A stretch of DNA of 64,000 bases. Origin: Streptococcus sanguinis. Lineage in GTDB: Bacteria > Bacillota > Bacilli > Lactobacillales > Streptococcaceae. The translations under genes and the position numbers were made by a program. The DNA lies in contig NZ_CP054570.1 of assembly GCF_013343115.1 (NCBI RefSeq), positions 124,001-188,000 of the forward strand, read 5' to 3'. The notes beneath the pieces were generated by a model that was given only the letters and a program-made list of their open reading frames with translations, had not been told where the DNA came from and searched no databases. Within the stretch, counting starts at the first letter, position 1. Every line of letters starts with the position of its first letter. Below, piece by piece: positions 56,452 to 64,000 of this stretch.

Positions 56452-57114
56452 ATGAAAAAAACAATTTTTGGAATCGGCTTTCTAGTCTTGGCAGCTTGGG
56501 TTCTGCTGCAGGGGAATTTTGGGATTCCTGCCTTCAATTTTAATATTTGGCCCATGCTAGTAGTTGCAATGTTCGCCTATTTCGCTTTGGAAAATTTCTT
56601 AGAAAGAGACTTTGGTACTGGGCTTATCATGGCAGTTATTGCGCTGATTATTGCCAATGCCGTTTACCACTTTTTAGCTATTTCAACAGGAACCTTGGTT
56701 TTGGGTGGTATTCTGGCTTGTATTGGTCTCAATATGATTTTCAAGCCCCAGCGCATTTTTAAGGGGCGTATCTTCTCGGCTGCCTCTTCTTCCTCAAAAG
56801 ATGATATTGCTTTTGGCAGTGGCACGCGCTATATCAACTCAGATAACTTCACCTATGAAAAGTTAGACTGTGCTTTTGGCAGTGCATCGGTTTATTTTGA
56901 TAATGCGACTATCGAAGGAGACTCAGCAACTTTTGAAGTGGATCTGTCTTTTGGCAGTGTGATGCTTTATGTGCCCAGTGACTGGCGTGTAGAGCTGGAT
57001 GTAGATAATGCCTTTGGCTCTGTCTACAATCCTCGTAATGTCAATGAAAAGAGAAAAACTCTCTATGTCAAAGGCAACGTAGCTTTCGGTTCTTTGAAGA
57101 TTAGCTATGTTTAG
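56452..57114 (+). CDS. LiaF-like/DUF1700-type membrane protein
   Basis: A 220-residue protein. The first ~100 residues contain four hydrophobic helices (about 5-25, 30-47, 55-75, 80-100). Residues 115-220 form a repeat-rich beta domain with four copies of an AFGS/LSFGS motif, as in the C-terminal part of LiaF. It lies 5 bases after the LytTR gene and probably acts as a membrane partner that restrains or senses for the regulator. The LytTR-plus-membrane-protein arrangement is typical of streptococcal LytTR regulatory systems. Confidence 0.8.
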   Translation: MKKTIFGIGFLVLAAWVLLQGNFGIPAFNFNIWPMLVVAMFAYFALENFLERDFGTGLIMAVIALIIANAVYHFLAISTGTLVLGGILACIGLNMIFKPQRIFKGRIFSAASSSSKDDIAFGSGTRYINSDNFTYEKLDCAFGSASVYFDNATIEGDSATFEVDLSFGSVMLYVPSDWRVELDVDNAFGSVYNPRNVNEKRKTLYVKGNVAFGSLKISYV

Positions 57115-57151
57115 GAAAACGGATTAATTTCGAAAGTTTGGACAAATGTAC

Positions 57152-57180
57152 TTGTCAAACGTCAAGTTTTTTGGTAATAT
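57152..57180 (+). promoter_or_regulatory. rpmB promoter
   Basis: TTGTCA (57152-57157), a 17-bp spacer and TAATAT (57175-57180). A hairpin with ATGTG/CACAT follows in the leader (about 57189-57205). Confidence 0.7.
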
Positions 57181-57240
57181 AGGAAGGTATGTGGTGCTAG
57201 CACATCCGTAATATTAGATCTAATAGGAGGAAACACGATA

Positions 57241-57429
57241 ATGGCTAAAGTATGTTACTTTACTGGTCGTAAGACTGTATCAGGAAACAACCGCTCTCAC
57301 GCGATGAACCAAACAAAACGCGCTGTTAAACCAAATCTTCAAAAAGTTACTGTTTTGATTGACGGTAAACCTAAAAAAGTTTGGGCTTCAGCTCGTGCCC
57401 TTAAATCAGGTAAAGTTGAACGCGTTTAA
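57241..57429 (+). CDS. rpmB: 50S ribosomal protein L28
   Basis: A 62-residue protein of bacterial L28. [20 protein letters not shown] and the C-terminal [17 protein letters not shown] are characteristic. It is the zinc-less (C-minus-like) streptococcal form, with only one Cys. TAGGAGG is its ribosome site. It stands alone with its own promoter and terminator. Confidence 0.97.
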   Translation: MAKVCYFTGRKTVSGNNRSHAMNQTKRAVKPNLQKVTVLIDGKPKKVWASARALKSGKVERV

Positions 57430-57438
57430 TCTTTATTT

Positions 57439-57468
57439 AAAAAGGATGGAATTTTCCGTCCTTTTTTT
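57439..57468 (+). terminator. rpmB terminator
   Basis: AAAAAGGATGGAA pairs with TTCCGTCCTTTTT around TT; ends in T residues. Confidence 0.88.
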
Positions 57469-57571
57469 GCTTTGAAATTTCCGCCTAGACAGTTGATTTA
57501 GACCCTTCCTCTTTTACACCCTGTATAAAATATGGTAGAATAAACTATAAAATACTTTTGAGGTACAAATT

Positions 57572-57937
57572 ATGACTGTGAAAATTAATACAAAAGATGG
57601 TCAAATTGAGCTGACTGATGATGTGATTGCGACAATCGTCGGCGGTGCAGCGACTGAAATTTTTGGTGTAGTTGGCATGGCCAGCAAAAACGCAATCAAG
57701 GATAATTTTCAAGCCCTTTTAGGAAAAGAAAACTATGCTAAGGGTGTGGTTGTGAAAGCGACTGATGAAGGTGATATCGCAGTTGATGTCTACACTGTGT
57801 TAAGCTATGGAGTCAAAATCAGCGAAGTTTCCAAAAACATCCAAGAGCGTGTTAAATTCAGTTTGGAAAACAAGCTCGGAATTACTGCCCATGCAGTGAA
57901 TGTTTATATCCAAAATATTAAAGTCGTAGGAGAATAA
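57572..57937 (+). CDS. Asp23/Gls24 family protein (YloU-like)
   Basis: A 121-residue protein of the Asp23/DUF322 family. IVGGAATEIFGVVGMASK and VDVYTVLSYGVKISEVSKNIQERVK are the family blocks. Family members are membrane-associated stress or envelope proteins, and YloU-like copies are next to the DAK2 gene in most Firmicutes. It ends two bases before the downstream GTG. Confidence 0.88.
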   Translation: MTVKINTKDGQIELTDDVIATIVGGAATEIFGVVGMASKNAIKDNFQALLGKENYAKGVVVKATDEGDIAVDVYTVLSYGVKISEVSKNIQERVKFSLENKLGITAHAVNVYIQNIKVVGE

Positions 57938-57939
57938 TC

Positions 57940-59604
57940 GTGGCAAATATTACTACTAGTTTATTCCAAGAAATGGTGCAAGCAGCATCTACTCGCTTAA
58001 ATAAACAGGCTGAATATGTGAACTCTTTGAATGTCTTCCCAGTTCCAGACGGAGATACAGGGACCAACATGGGTATGACCATTGAAAATGGTGCTAAGGA
58101 AGTGGCGGACAAGTCTGCTTCAACAGTTGGCGAAGCAGCAGGTATCTTTGCGAAGGGCCTTTTGATGGGTGCGCGTGGTAACTCAGGCGTTATCACTTCC
58201 CAGCTTTTCCGCGGTTTTTCTCAAAGTGTGAAAGAGCATGAAGAGCTGACTGGTGAAGATCTAGCTCTGGCCTTTCAGTCTGGTGTAGAAGTGGCTTACA
58301 AGGCAGTTATGAAGCCGGTTGAGGGAACGATTTTGACTGTTTCCCGCGGTGCGGCTATCGGAGCCAAGAAGAAAGCTGAAGTCACTAATGATGCTGTAGA
58401 AGTTATGAAAGCAGCTCTTGAAGGAGCTAAGGCTGCTCTGGCTAAGACACCGGATATGCTGCCGGTTCTGAAAGAAGTCGGTGTTGTGGACTCTGGTGGT
58501 CAAGGGTTGGTCTTTATCTACGAAGGCTTCTTGTCTGCTCTTACAGGTGAGTACATCGCTTCTGAGGACTTTGTGGCGACACCTGCGACCATGTCTGAGA
58601 TGATCAATGCTGAGCATCATAAGTCTGTAGCTGGCCATGTGGCAACGGAGGACATCACTTACGGCTACTGTACAGAAATCATGGTGGCTCTTAAGACAGG
58701 ACCAACCTATGTAAAAGACTTTGATTATGATGAATTCCGCAACTACCTCAACGATTTGGGAGATTCCTTGTTGGTAGTCAACGATGATGAAATCGTCAAA
58801 GTCCATGTCCATACTGAAGATCCAGGATTGGTTATGCAGGAAGGTCTCAAGTATGGTAGTCTGGTCAAGGTCAAGGTTGACAATATGCGCAACCAGCACG
58901 AAGCGCAGGTTGAAAAGGAAGAGCGCTCAGCTAAGCCGGCTCAAGAAAAAGAGTTTGCGATTATCGCTGTAGTGGCTGGTGATGGTCTGGCTGAAATCTT
59001 TAAGGCTCAGGGAGTTGACTACATCATCTCTGGCGGGCAAACTATGAACCCATCAACAGAAGATTTTATCAAGGCTGTGGAGCAAGTCAATGCTCGTAAT
59101 ATTATTATCTTGCCAAATAATAAAAACATCTTCATGGCAGCCCAATCAGCAGCCGAAGTGATTGAACAGCCAGCAGCTGTTATTGAGACTCGCACAATCC
59201 CTCAAGGTTTGACCAGTCTACTAGCTTTTGATGGCAGCAAGACTATTGAAGAAAACCAAGTGCGTATGACTGCAGCCTTGGCAGAAGTAGCCAGCGGCAG
59301 CGTTACGACTGCGGTTCGCGATACGACGATTGATGGCTTGGAAATTCATGAGAATGACAACCTCGGTATGGTGGATGGCAAGATTGTTGTTTCTAATCCA
59401 GACATGCTGACAGCTTTGAAAGAAACGTTCAGTAAGATGCTCAATGAAGACAGCGAGATTGTCTCTATCTATATCGGTGAGGACGGCAGTGAAGAGCTGG
59501 CTAGCAGTCTTGCTCAAGATTTGATGGAACAATTCGAGGATGTAGAAGTAGAAATTCATCAGGGCAGTCAGCCGGTTTATCCATATATTTTTAGTGTTGA
59601 ATAG
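57940..59604 (+). CDS. fakA: Fatty acid kinase catalytic subunit FakA (DAK2 domain, YloV-like)
   Basis: A 554-residue protein. The N-terminal DhaL/DAK2 ATP-binding domain (1-200) contains NVFPVPDGDTGTNMGM and KGLLMGARGNSGVITSQLFRG, which bind magnesium-ATP. The middle and C-terminal domain (about 220-554) interacts with FakB, which presents the fatty acid. FakA phosphorylates fatty acids for lipid incorporation. A GTG start at 57940 immediately follows the Asp23 gene. FakB is not encoded here. Confidence 0.9.
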   Translation: MANITTSLFQEMVQAASTRLNKQAEYVNSLNVFPVPDGDTGTNMGMTIENGAKEVADKSASTVGEAAGIFAKGLLMGARGNSGVITSQLFRGFSQSVKEHEELTGEDLALAFQSGVEVAYKAVMKPVEGTILTVSRGAAIGAKKKAEVTNDAVEVMKAALEGAKAALAKTPDMLPVLKEVGVVDSGGQGLVFIYEGFLSALTGEYIASEDFVATPATMSEMINAEHHKSVAGHVATEDITYGYCTEIMVALKTGPTYVKDFDYDEFRNYLNDLGDSLLVVNDDEIVKVHVHTEDPGLVMQEGLKYGSLVKVKVDNMRNQHEAQVEKEERSAKPAQEKEFAIIAVVAGDGLAEIFKAQGVDYIISGGQTMNPSTEDFIKAVEQVNARNIIILPNNKNIFMAAQSAAEVIEQPAAVIETRTIPQGLTSLLAFDGSKTIEENQVRMTAALAEVASGSVTTAVRDTTIDGLEIHENDNLGMVDGKIVVSNPDMLTALKETFSKMLNEDSEIVSIYIGEDGSEELASSLAQDLMEQFEDVEVEIHQGSQPVYPYIFSVE

Positions 59605-59607
59605 CAT

Positions 59608-59634
59608 AAAAAGGCAATCGAAAGGTTGCCTTTT
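59608..59634 (+). terminator. fakA terminator
   Basis: AAAAGGCAA pairs with TTGCCTTTT around TCGAAAGG. Confidence 0.85.
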
Positions 59635-59713
59635 GTCATTTTATAGAAAATACTTAGACAAGAAACTGGTATTATGTTATACTGTAACAAATAAAAAGTA
59701 AAAAAGGTGAACT

Positions 59714-60316
59714 ATGAAAAAATTTTTCATTCTTGTTATTTCTGCTTCGGTACTCTTGACGGGCTGCGTGTTTCCTAACTTCAGCAAGCATCGTCCTAGA
59801 CATTCTTCTGAATCAGCAGCTTCTTCTAGGCGGACTAAAACTAGCTCTAACTCCAGCGAGTCATCCAGTTCTTCTTCCGAAAGTACAGAGATTGTCTCTA
59901 AAACCTTGGTTGGAGACATTGAAGAAATTCATCATCGTGATACAATTACCTATCAGGGCAAGAAAATCCTGAATCTTCGTATGGAATTGCTCACTTCCTT
60001 GCCAGAAGAAGCTAGTGCGGCATCAGCTACTTTGACTCCAGAGGAGATGACGACTATCATTCGTGAAGGAATGCAGTCTGATTCAAACTATGTAGCAGCT
60101 AAGAGCTTGGAGGGTGTCAATATTGATTATTCAGTTACAGCAGAGAAGAAATTGCAGACCTTGATTGAAATTGATTTGCAAAAGGTCAATGTCGAAGAGG
60201 TGGAAAAGAACAGTTTCTTCCAAGGCTTTGGACTAAAGGACATTAAGGATATTACACCTGAGATGTTCATTCTGAGTCTGAAGCTCAATGGTCTCAAAGA
60301 AGAGGTGCAGAGCTAA
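59714..60316 (+). CDS. Putative lipoprotein, DUF1307-like
   Basis: A 200-residue protein. VISASVLLTGC is a lipobox signal with Cys16 for lipid attachment. Residues 25-60 are a Ser/Arg-rich linker. The remaining domain (about 65-200, YQGKKILNLRMELLTSLPEEA) resembles DUF1307/YehR-type extracytoplasmic lipoproteins of streptococci. Its role is unknown. An AAAAAGGTG site precedes the ATG. Confidence 0.75.
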   Translation: MKKFFILVISASVLLTGCVFPNFSKHRPRHSSESAASSRRTKTSSNSSESSSSSSESTEIVSKTLVGDIEEIHHRDTITYQGKKILNLRMELLTSLPEEASAASATLTPEEMTTIIREGMQSDSNYVAAKSLEGVNIDYSVTAEKKLQTLIEIDLQKVNVEEVEKNSFFQGFGLKDIKDITPEMFILSLKLNGLKEEVQS

Positions 60317-60433
60317 AGTTTAAAAGCGTTGGTCGCCTCATCTTACAGATTGAGTAGCTAGTTTATTGAAAAATTTTTTAGATTAGGCTGCTTTAATTCC
60401 AGCTTCTATCTAAATTGCAACAGACATACAACT

Positions 60434-60469
60434 AGTCGGCTCCTCTCAACGAGGGGGACCGGCTTTTTT
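60434..60469 (+). terminator. Terminator after the lipoprotein gene
   Basis: AGTCGGCTCCTC pairs with GAGGGGGACCGGCT with small bulges across TCAAC, followed by TTTTTT. Confidence 0.7.
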
Positions 60470-60542
60470 GTGTCTTCATGCAGAAGGGATACAATCAGGT
60501 TATTCCAATATTTGCTAGCTTTGTGTTCTAAAAGCAGAATAG

Positions 60543-60573
60543 TGACATTTGTCATGTCAGCTGGTGACAAAAT
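60543..60573. promoter_or_regulatory. Operator-like motif upstream of the ABC/two-component operon
   Basis: TGACATTTGTCAT, then 8 bases, then GTGACAAAA. The first part is a palindrome. The same array with 9 bases occurs at 7970 upstream of fruA. It is about 150 bases upstream of the ABC ATPase start, and a candidate site for the response regulator of this operon. Confidence 0.4.
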
Positions 60574-60725
60574 CAACTAGTAGGAAAAATTTCTTTGCCT
60601 TATAATATAGTTAACAACATGATAAAAGGTTGCTGTAAGAATTAAAAAAGCATTTGGTCTTTATTATTCTTCCGAAAAATAAAGGAAAGATGCACATGCG
60701 GTTATCAAATCAAAGGAGGAGCGAA

Positions 60726-61601
60726 ATGGAACTGATTGAAGTAAAGAAGCTTTCAAAAAGCATTCATGGTAAGGAGATTTTAAAGGATATTTCGTTTGAA
60801 ATCTCCCAAGGTGATTGTGTGGCCTTGATTGGTCCCAACGGAGCAGGTAAAACGACTCTCATGGATTGTTTGCTGGGCGATAAGTTTCTGACAGCAGGTG
60901 AAGCAAGGATTCAGGGACTAAAGCCAACTGATAATCATCTCAAGCAGTCGGTAGCGATTTTACCACAGGAAAATACAGTGGTGGAGGATTTGAAGGTCAA
61001 GGAACTCTTGGCGTTCTTCCAAGCTATTTATCCAAATAGTCTGTCCAATCAAGAAATTGATGACTTGCTGCAATTTACAGATAAGCAAAAGAATCAGTTG
61101 GCCAGTAAGCTGTCTGGTGGACAAAAACGTCTCTTCTCTTTTGTTCTGAGTCTGATTGGCCGTCCTAAGATTCTGTTCTTGGACGAACCGACTTCAGCTA
61201 TGGACACTTCCACTCGTCAGCATTTCTGGGAAATTGTTAATCAGCTCAAGCAGCAGGGAGTGACCATCGTTTATTCCTCTCACTATATCGAAGAAGTCGA
61301 GCATACGGCAGATCGGATTTTGGTGCTGCACAAGGGCGAGTTGATTCGGGACACGACGCCTTATGCCATGCGCAGTGAGGAGCAGGAAAAACACTTTACC
61401 TTGCCGCTGACTTATCAGTCTGTGCTGGAAAAGCTGGATAATGTGACTGATATAGAAATCAAGCAAAAGGCTTTATCTTTTGCTACTAGAGAAGCTGGTC
61501 AAGTCTGGCAGGTTCTTCAGGAAAACGGCTGTACAATCGAAGAGATTGAAGTACGTAACCGTACCCTCTTGGATAGTATTTTTGAAACGACACAAGAATA
61601 G
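60726..61601 (+). CDS. ABC exporter ATP-binding protein
   Basis: A 291-residue ATPase: Walker A GPNGAGKTT (around 38), signature LSGGQKRLF (around 134), Walker B ILFLDEPTSAMD and H-loop SSHYI. MELIEV at 60726 is the start because AGGAGG lies 6 bases upstream; earlier in-frame ATGs lack a site. The C-terminal domain (about 215-291) is typical of the DrrA-like group. The downstream permease and two-component genes form one operon. Confidence 0.9.
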   Translation: MELIEVKKLSKSIHGKEILKDISFEISQGDCVALIGPNGAGKTTLMDCLLGDKFLTAGEARIQGLKPTDNHLKQSVAILPQENTVVEDLKVKELLAFFQAIYPNSLSNQEIDDLLQFTDKQKNQLASKLSGGQKRLFSFVLSLIGRPKILFLDEPTSAMDTSTRQHFWEIVNQLKQQGVTIVYSSHYIEEVEHTADRILVLHKGELIRDTTPYAMRSEEQEKHFTLPLTYQSVLEKLDNVTDIEIKQKALSFATREAGQVWQVLQENGCTIEEIEVRNRTLLDSIFETTQE

Positions 61602-61611
61602 GAGAGTAATC

Positions 61612-62346
61612 ATGAAAAATATGGCAAGTCTTATGAAGATTGAGTTGATTTTAATGAAGCGGCAGGCTGCTTATTATCTCTTGTCTATTGGTCTGCCCAG
61701 CGTCTTTTACCTGATTTTCTCAGGAATGATGTCTGGAAGTGATACGTCTGAACTTGTGCTTCGAGGCTACCTCTTCTCTATGACTCTTTTTAGTATCATG
61801 TCTAGTGCTTTCTTTAGCATTCCAAGCACTTTACAGTCTGATAAAAATAATAACTGGCAAAAAATGATTCAGCACTCGCCGATTTCTATGGTAAAATATT
61901 ATATATCAAAACTTTGCAGTACTTTGTTGACTTTTATGCTTTCCATAATCGTAGTCTTCTCGATTGGACATTTTGTTCGCGGGGTTAATCTGCCAATGGT
62001 GGACTGGCTTCTTATTGCCTTAATCCTTCTGGTAGGAAGTGTGGTCTTTATTGCCATGGGTGTATTGGTCAGTCTCTTGCCAAGTGCTCAGCTCATGTCT
62101 GTAGTGGGCAATATCGTCTATATGGCACTGGCTGTTCTGGGCGGTCTATGGTTCCCTCTGACCATGTTCCCAAAATGGCTCCAGCCAATCGGTAAGTTGA
62201 CGCCAAGTTATCAACTGATGCAGGTTGTGTCTTCTTATCTAGAACACCATCAGTTCAATGGCAAGGCAGCTTTGATTGTTCTGATTTATACGGTTTTGGT
62301 CAGCATTCTTGTGCTGCAGCTCAAAAAGCGAATTGAGGTAAAATAA
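61612..62346 (+). CDS. ABC-2 type permease
   Basis: A 244-residue membrane protein with about six helices, partner of the ATPase 10 bases upstream (GGAGAG ribosome site). QKMIQHSPISMVKYYISK is the coupling loop. In related two-component/ABC loci of this shape the transporter confers resistance to, or exports, membrane-active compounds; the substrate is not known here. Confidence 0.88.
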   Translation: MKNMASLMKIELILMKRQAAYYLLSIGLPSVFYLIFSGMMSGSDTSELVLRGYLFSMTLFSIMSSAFFSIPSTLQSDKNNNWQKMIQHSPISMVKYYISKLCSTLLTFMLSIIVVFSIGHFVRGVNLPMVDWLLIALILLVGSVVFIAMGVLVSLLPSAQLMSVVGNIVYMALAVLGGLWFPLTMFPKWLQPIGKLTPSYQLMQVVSSYLEHHQFNGKAALIVLIYTVLVSILVLQLKKRIEVK

Positions 62347-62350
62347 AAGC

Positions 62351-63451
62351 ATGTGGGAAAAACTTAAACAAGTCCACTATATGTTTCATATTGCGCTGGT
62401 CTTTATCATCTTTCCAGTGGCGGGAGTAATCAGCGGGGAATACCCGCTTTTCCTCTTGCTTGGGACAGCTATTTTTGTTGCGGCTTACTATGCGGTTTTG
62501 CTAAGTAACCATCGCCTTATTCAGTTTTTTTCTTGGTGGTTCTTGGTTGTTTACATATACTATGGTTCTGTCTGGCTAAATACAGGTTTTACCTGGTATA
62601 TTTTTTATCTATCTAATCTGCTGATTTATGAGCTGGATGATGTCTCGTTTAAATCCTGGCGTTTTTGGACCTTTATTGATTTGCAGCCTGCTATTGTGCT
62701 GACTAATTATTTGATGGGTAATGTTGGTCCAGCAGAACTACTCTTCTTTATTGTCACTTTTCTCTTTTCGGATGGTTTGACTTTTGGTCTCCATCGAATT
62801 CAAACGACCGAGCGAATCAAGGAAGAAAAGACCAAACAAAATGCCCAGCTGAATCTCTTTCTAGCAGAAAATGAGCGCAATCGGATTGGCCGAGACTTAC
62901 ATGATAGTCTAGGGCATACCTTTGCTATGCTCAGTGTTAAAGCGGAGCTGGCTCAGCAGTTTTTGCAGATGGAAGCCTATGACAAGGCAGCAAAAGAACT
63001 GCAGGAAGTGCAAGAGATCAGCAAGAAGTCCATGGCTGATGTTCGGCGAATTATTAACGATCTAAAGAATCGGACGTTGGACGAGGAACTAGTGACTATT
63101 CGAGCCATGCTGGAGATGAGCGGTGTTCAGGTCGAGATAGATAACCAGCTCAATGTTGCCAGTATCCCACCGAGTCAGCAGTCAACGATTAGTATGATCT
63201 TACTAGAGGCAGCGACCAATATCATCAAGCATGCCAAGGCTAAAAAGAGTAATTTCTCTTTGGTGAAGAAAGATGAAAGGCTTATTTTAGACATTCAGGA
63301 TGATGGTTGTGGTTTTCAAAAGCTGACTGGTCGGGAGTTGCATAGTATTCGAGAGCGACTGTCTGCCTTGTCAGGAAGGCTTGAGATTCTTAGCAGCCAA
63401 GATCCAACATGGATTCGAATTGAATTGCCATACGGAGGGAAGGAAGCATGA
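62351..63451 (+). CDS. Sensor histidine kinase, DesK/NarX-type (HisKA_3)
   Basis: A 366-residue kinase. Residues 10-150 contain five or so membrane helices. [20 protein letters not shown] is the HisKA_3 dimerisation box with His184 as phosphorylation site. The ATPase domain has [12 protein letters not shown] (N box) and DIQDDGCGF (G box). It overlaps the regulator start by four bases (ATGA). DesK-type kinases sense membrane or envelope state. Confidence 0.92.
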   Translation: MWEKLKQVHYMFHIALVFIIFPVAGVISGEYPLFLLLGTAIFVAAYYAVLLSNHRLIQFFSWWFLVVYIYYGSVWLNTGFTWYIFYLSNLLIYELDDVSFKSWRFWTFIDLQPAIVLTNYLMGNVGPAELLFFIVTFLFSDGLTFGLHRIQTTERIKEEKTKQNAQLNLFLAENERNRIGRDLHDSLGHTFAMLSVKAELAQQFLQMEAYDKAAKELQEVQEISKKSMADVRRIINDLKNRTLDEELVTIRAMLEMSGVQVEIDNQLNVASIPPSQQSTISMILLEAATNIIKHAKAKKSNFSLVKKDERLILDIQDDGCGFQKLTGRELHSIRERLSALSGRLEILSSQDPTWIRIELPYGGKEA

Positions 63452-64000
63452 AACTTTTGTTAGCAGAAGATCAAAGTATGCTGAGAGATGCCTTAGCTCA
63501 GCTCTTGCAGCTGCAGCCAGATGTCGAAGAAGTCTATCAGGCCGCAGATGGGCAGAAGGCTATTGACTGTCTTAGCTCAGAAACTGTTGATGTAGCTATT
63601 TTGGACGTGGAAATGCCCCACCAAACCGGCCTAGACGTTCTCGAATGGGTCAAGGCCAATCGACCCAACATCAAGGTCATCATCGTCACAACCTTCAAGC
63701 GACCGGGCTACTTTGAGCGAGCTGTTAAGGCGGATGTAGATGCTTATGTGCTCAAAGAGCGCAGCATTGCGGATTTGATGAAAACCATCCAAACCGTTCT
63801 AGATGGGCAAAAGGAATATTCGCCGGAATTGATGGAGGTGCTAATGACCAGCAGGAACCCTCTCTCTCAGCAGGAGAGGCTAGTCCTGCAAGCTGCGGCG
63901 ACTGGCCTGTCCAATAAAGAAATTGCTGAAAAACTCTACCTGTCAAATGGAACGGTTCGTAACTATATGTCTGCTATTTTGACCAAGCTAAATGCTGAAA
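63448..64000 (+). CDS. NarL/LuxR-type response regulator (3' end outside window)
   Basis: The first 184 codons are present and the gene runs off the end. A receiver domain ([14 protein letters not shown] ... [19 protein letters not shown]) has phosphoacceptor Asp53. The C-terminal LuxR helix-turn-helix begins at [28 protein letters not shown] and continues to the edge. It is the partner of the kinase upstream and probably controls the ABC operon. Confidence 0.92.
   Translation, partial: MKLLLAEDQSMLRDALAQLLQLQPDVEEVYQAADGQKAIDCLSSETVDVAILDVEMPHQTGLDVLEWVKANRPNIKVIIVTTFKRPGYFERAVKADVDAYVLKERSIADLMKTIQTVLDGQKEYSPELMEVLMTSRNPLSQQERLVLQAAATGLSNKEIAEKLYLSNGTVRNYMSAILTKLNAE

Overview
The window reads as chromosome of an oral streptococcus of the sanguinis/mitis type, most like Streptococcus sanguinis or a close relative. 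Supporting signs are the moderate GC content, three surface proteins with streptococcal secretion/LPXTG features (a fructanase, a zinc carboxypeptidase and an M26 metalloprotease with YSIRK-like signal and N-terminal LPSTG), the hrcA-grpE-dnaK-dnaJ block under CIRCE control, and delta subunit rpoE followed by pyrG and fba. The species call is inferred from protein character only; no database search was run.

Layout. 1-5.6 kb is an accessory, rearranged segment: the 3' end of a heavy-metal P-type ATPase, a cadD/cadX cadmium module with a CadC-type operator, a TMEM175-like channel gene split into two pieces in reversed order, a small K+ channel and a DUF389 membrane protein, all bracketed by a 96-bp direct repeat whose two copies differ almost only at synonymous positions. 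5.7-17.7 kb holds a dicarboxylate/amino-acid symporter with a RimK-like ligase, the wall-anchored fructanase fruA, a MerR regulator divergent from a dehydrogenase, and a wall-anchored M14 carboxypeptidase; both wall enzymes have cre-like sites upstream. 17.9-25.7 kb holds an ACT/UPF0210 pair, tandem histidine phosphatases plus an LdcB/VanY-type carboxypeptidase, and a PadR-DUF2812-ABC cassette.

25.7-31.8 kb is the heat-shock operon with two CIRCE elements. It carries two unusual passengers, a small acidic ORF between grpE and dnaK and a DJ-1-like gene without the nucleophilic cysteine between dnaK and dnaJ. 32.1-37.8 kb is a 1910-residue M26 metalloprotease. 38.1-44.4 kb holds truA (apparently leaderless), pdxK, an ECF S component, UPF0340, tig, a CPBP protease, rpoE and a B3/B4-domain gene. 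A FtsX-type ABC exporter sits between the B3/B4 gene and pyrG and is flanked by a duplicated B3/B4 3' end. pyrG has a leader that looks like the GGGC-initiating, CTP-sensing attenuator.

49-55.8 kb holds tRNA-Leu, fba, an AT-rich insert bounded by direct repeats of the fba 3' end and carrying an orphan membrane protein, an ABC-2 exporter of three genes, a GNAT enzyme and tRNA-Thr. 55.9-64 kb holds a LytTR regulator with a LiaF-like membrane protein and a textbook tandem operator, rpmB, the Asp23/FakA pair, a lipoprotein, and an ABC exporter with a DesK/DesR-type two-component system that runs off the end of the window.

The recurring theme is cassettes dropped precisely at gene 3' ends (fba, the B3/B4 gene, and the 96-bp repeat locus), each leaving a short duplication, with no transposase or integrase visible. 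This pattern, an operator-like motif shared by fruA and the terminal ABC/two-component operon, and the two heat-shock passengers are the most novel observations.
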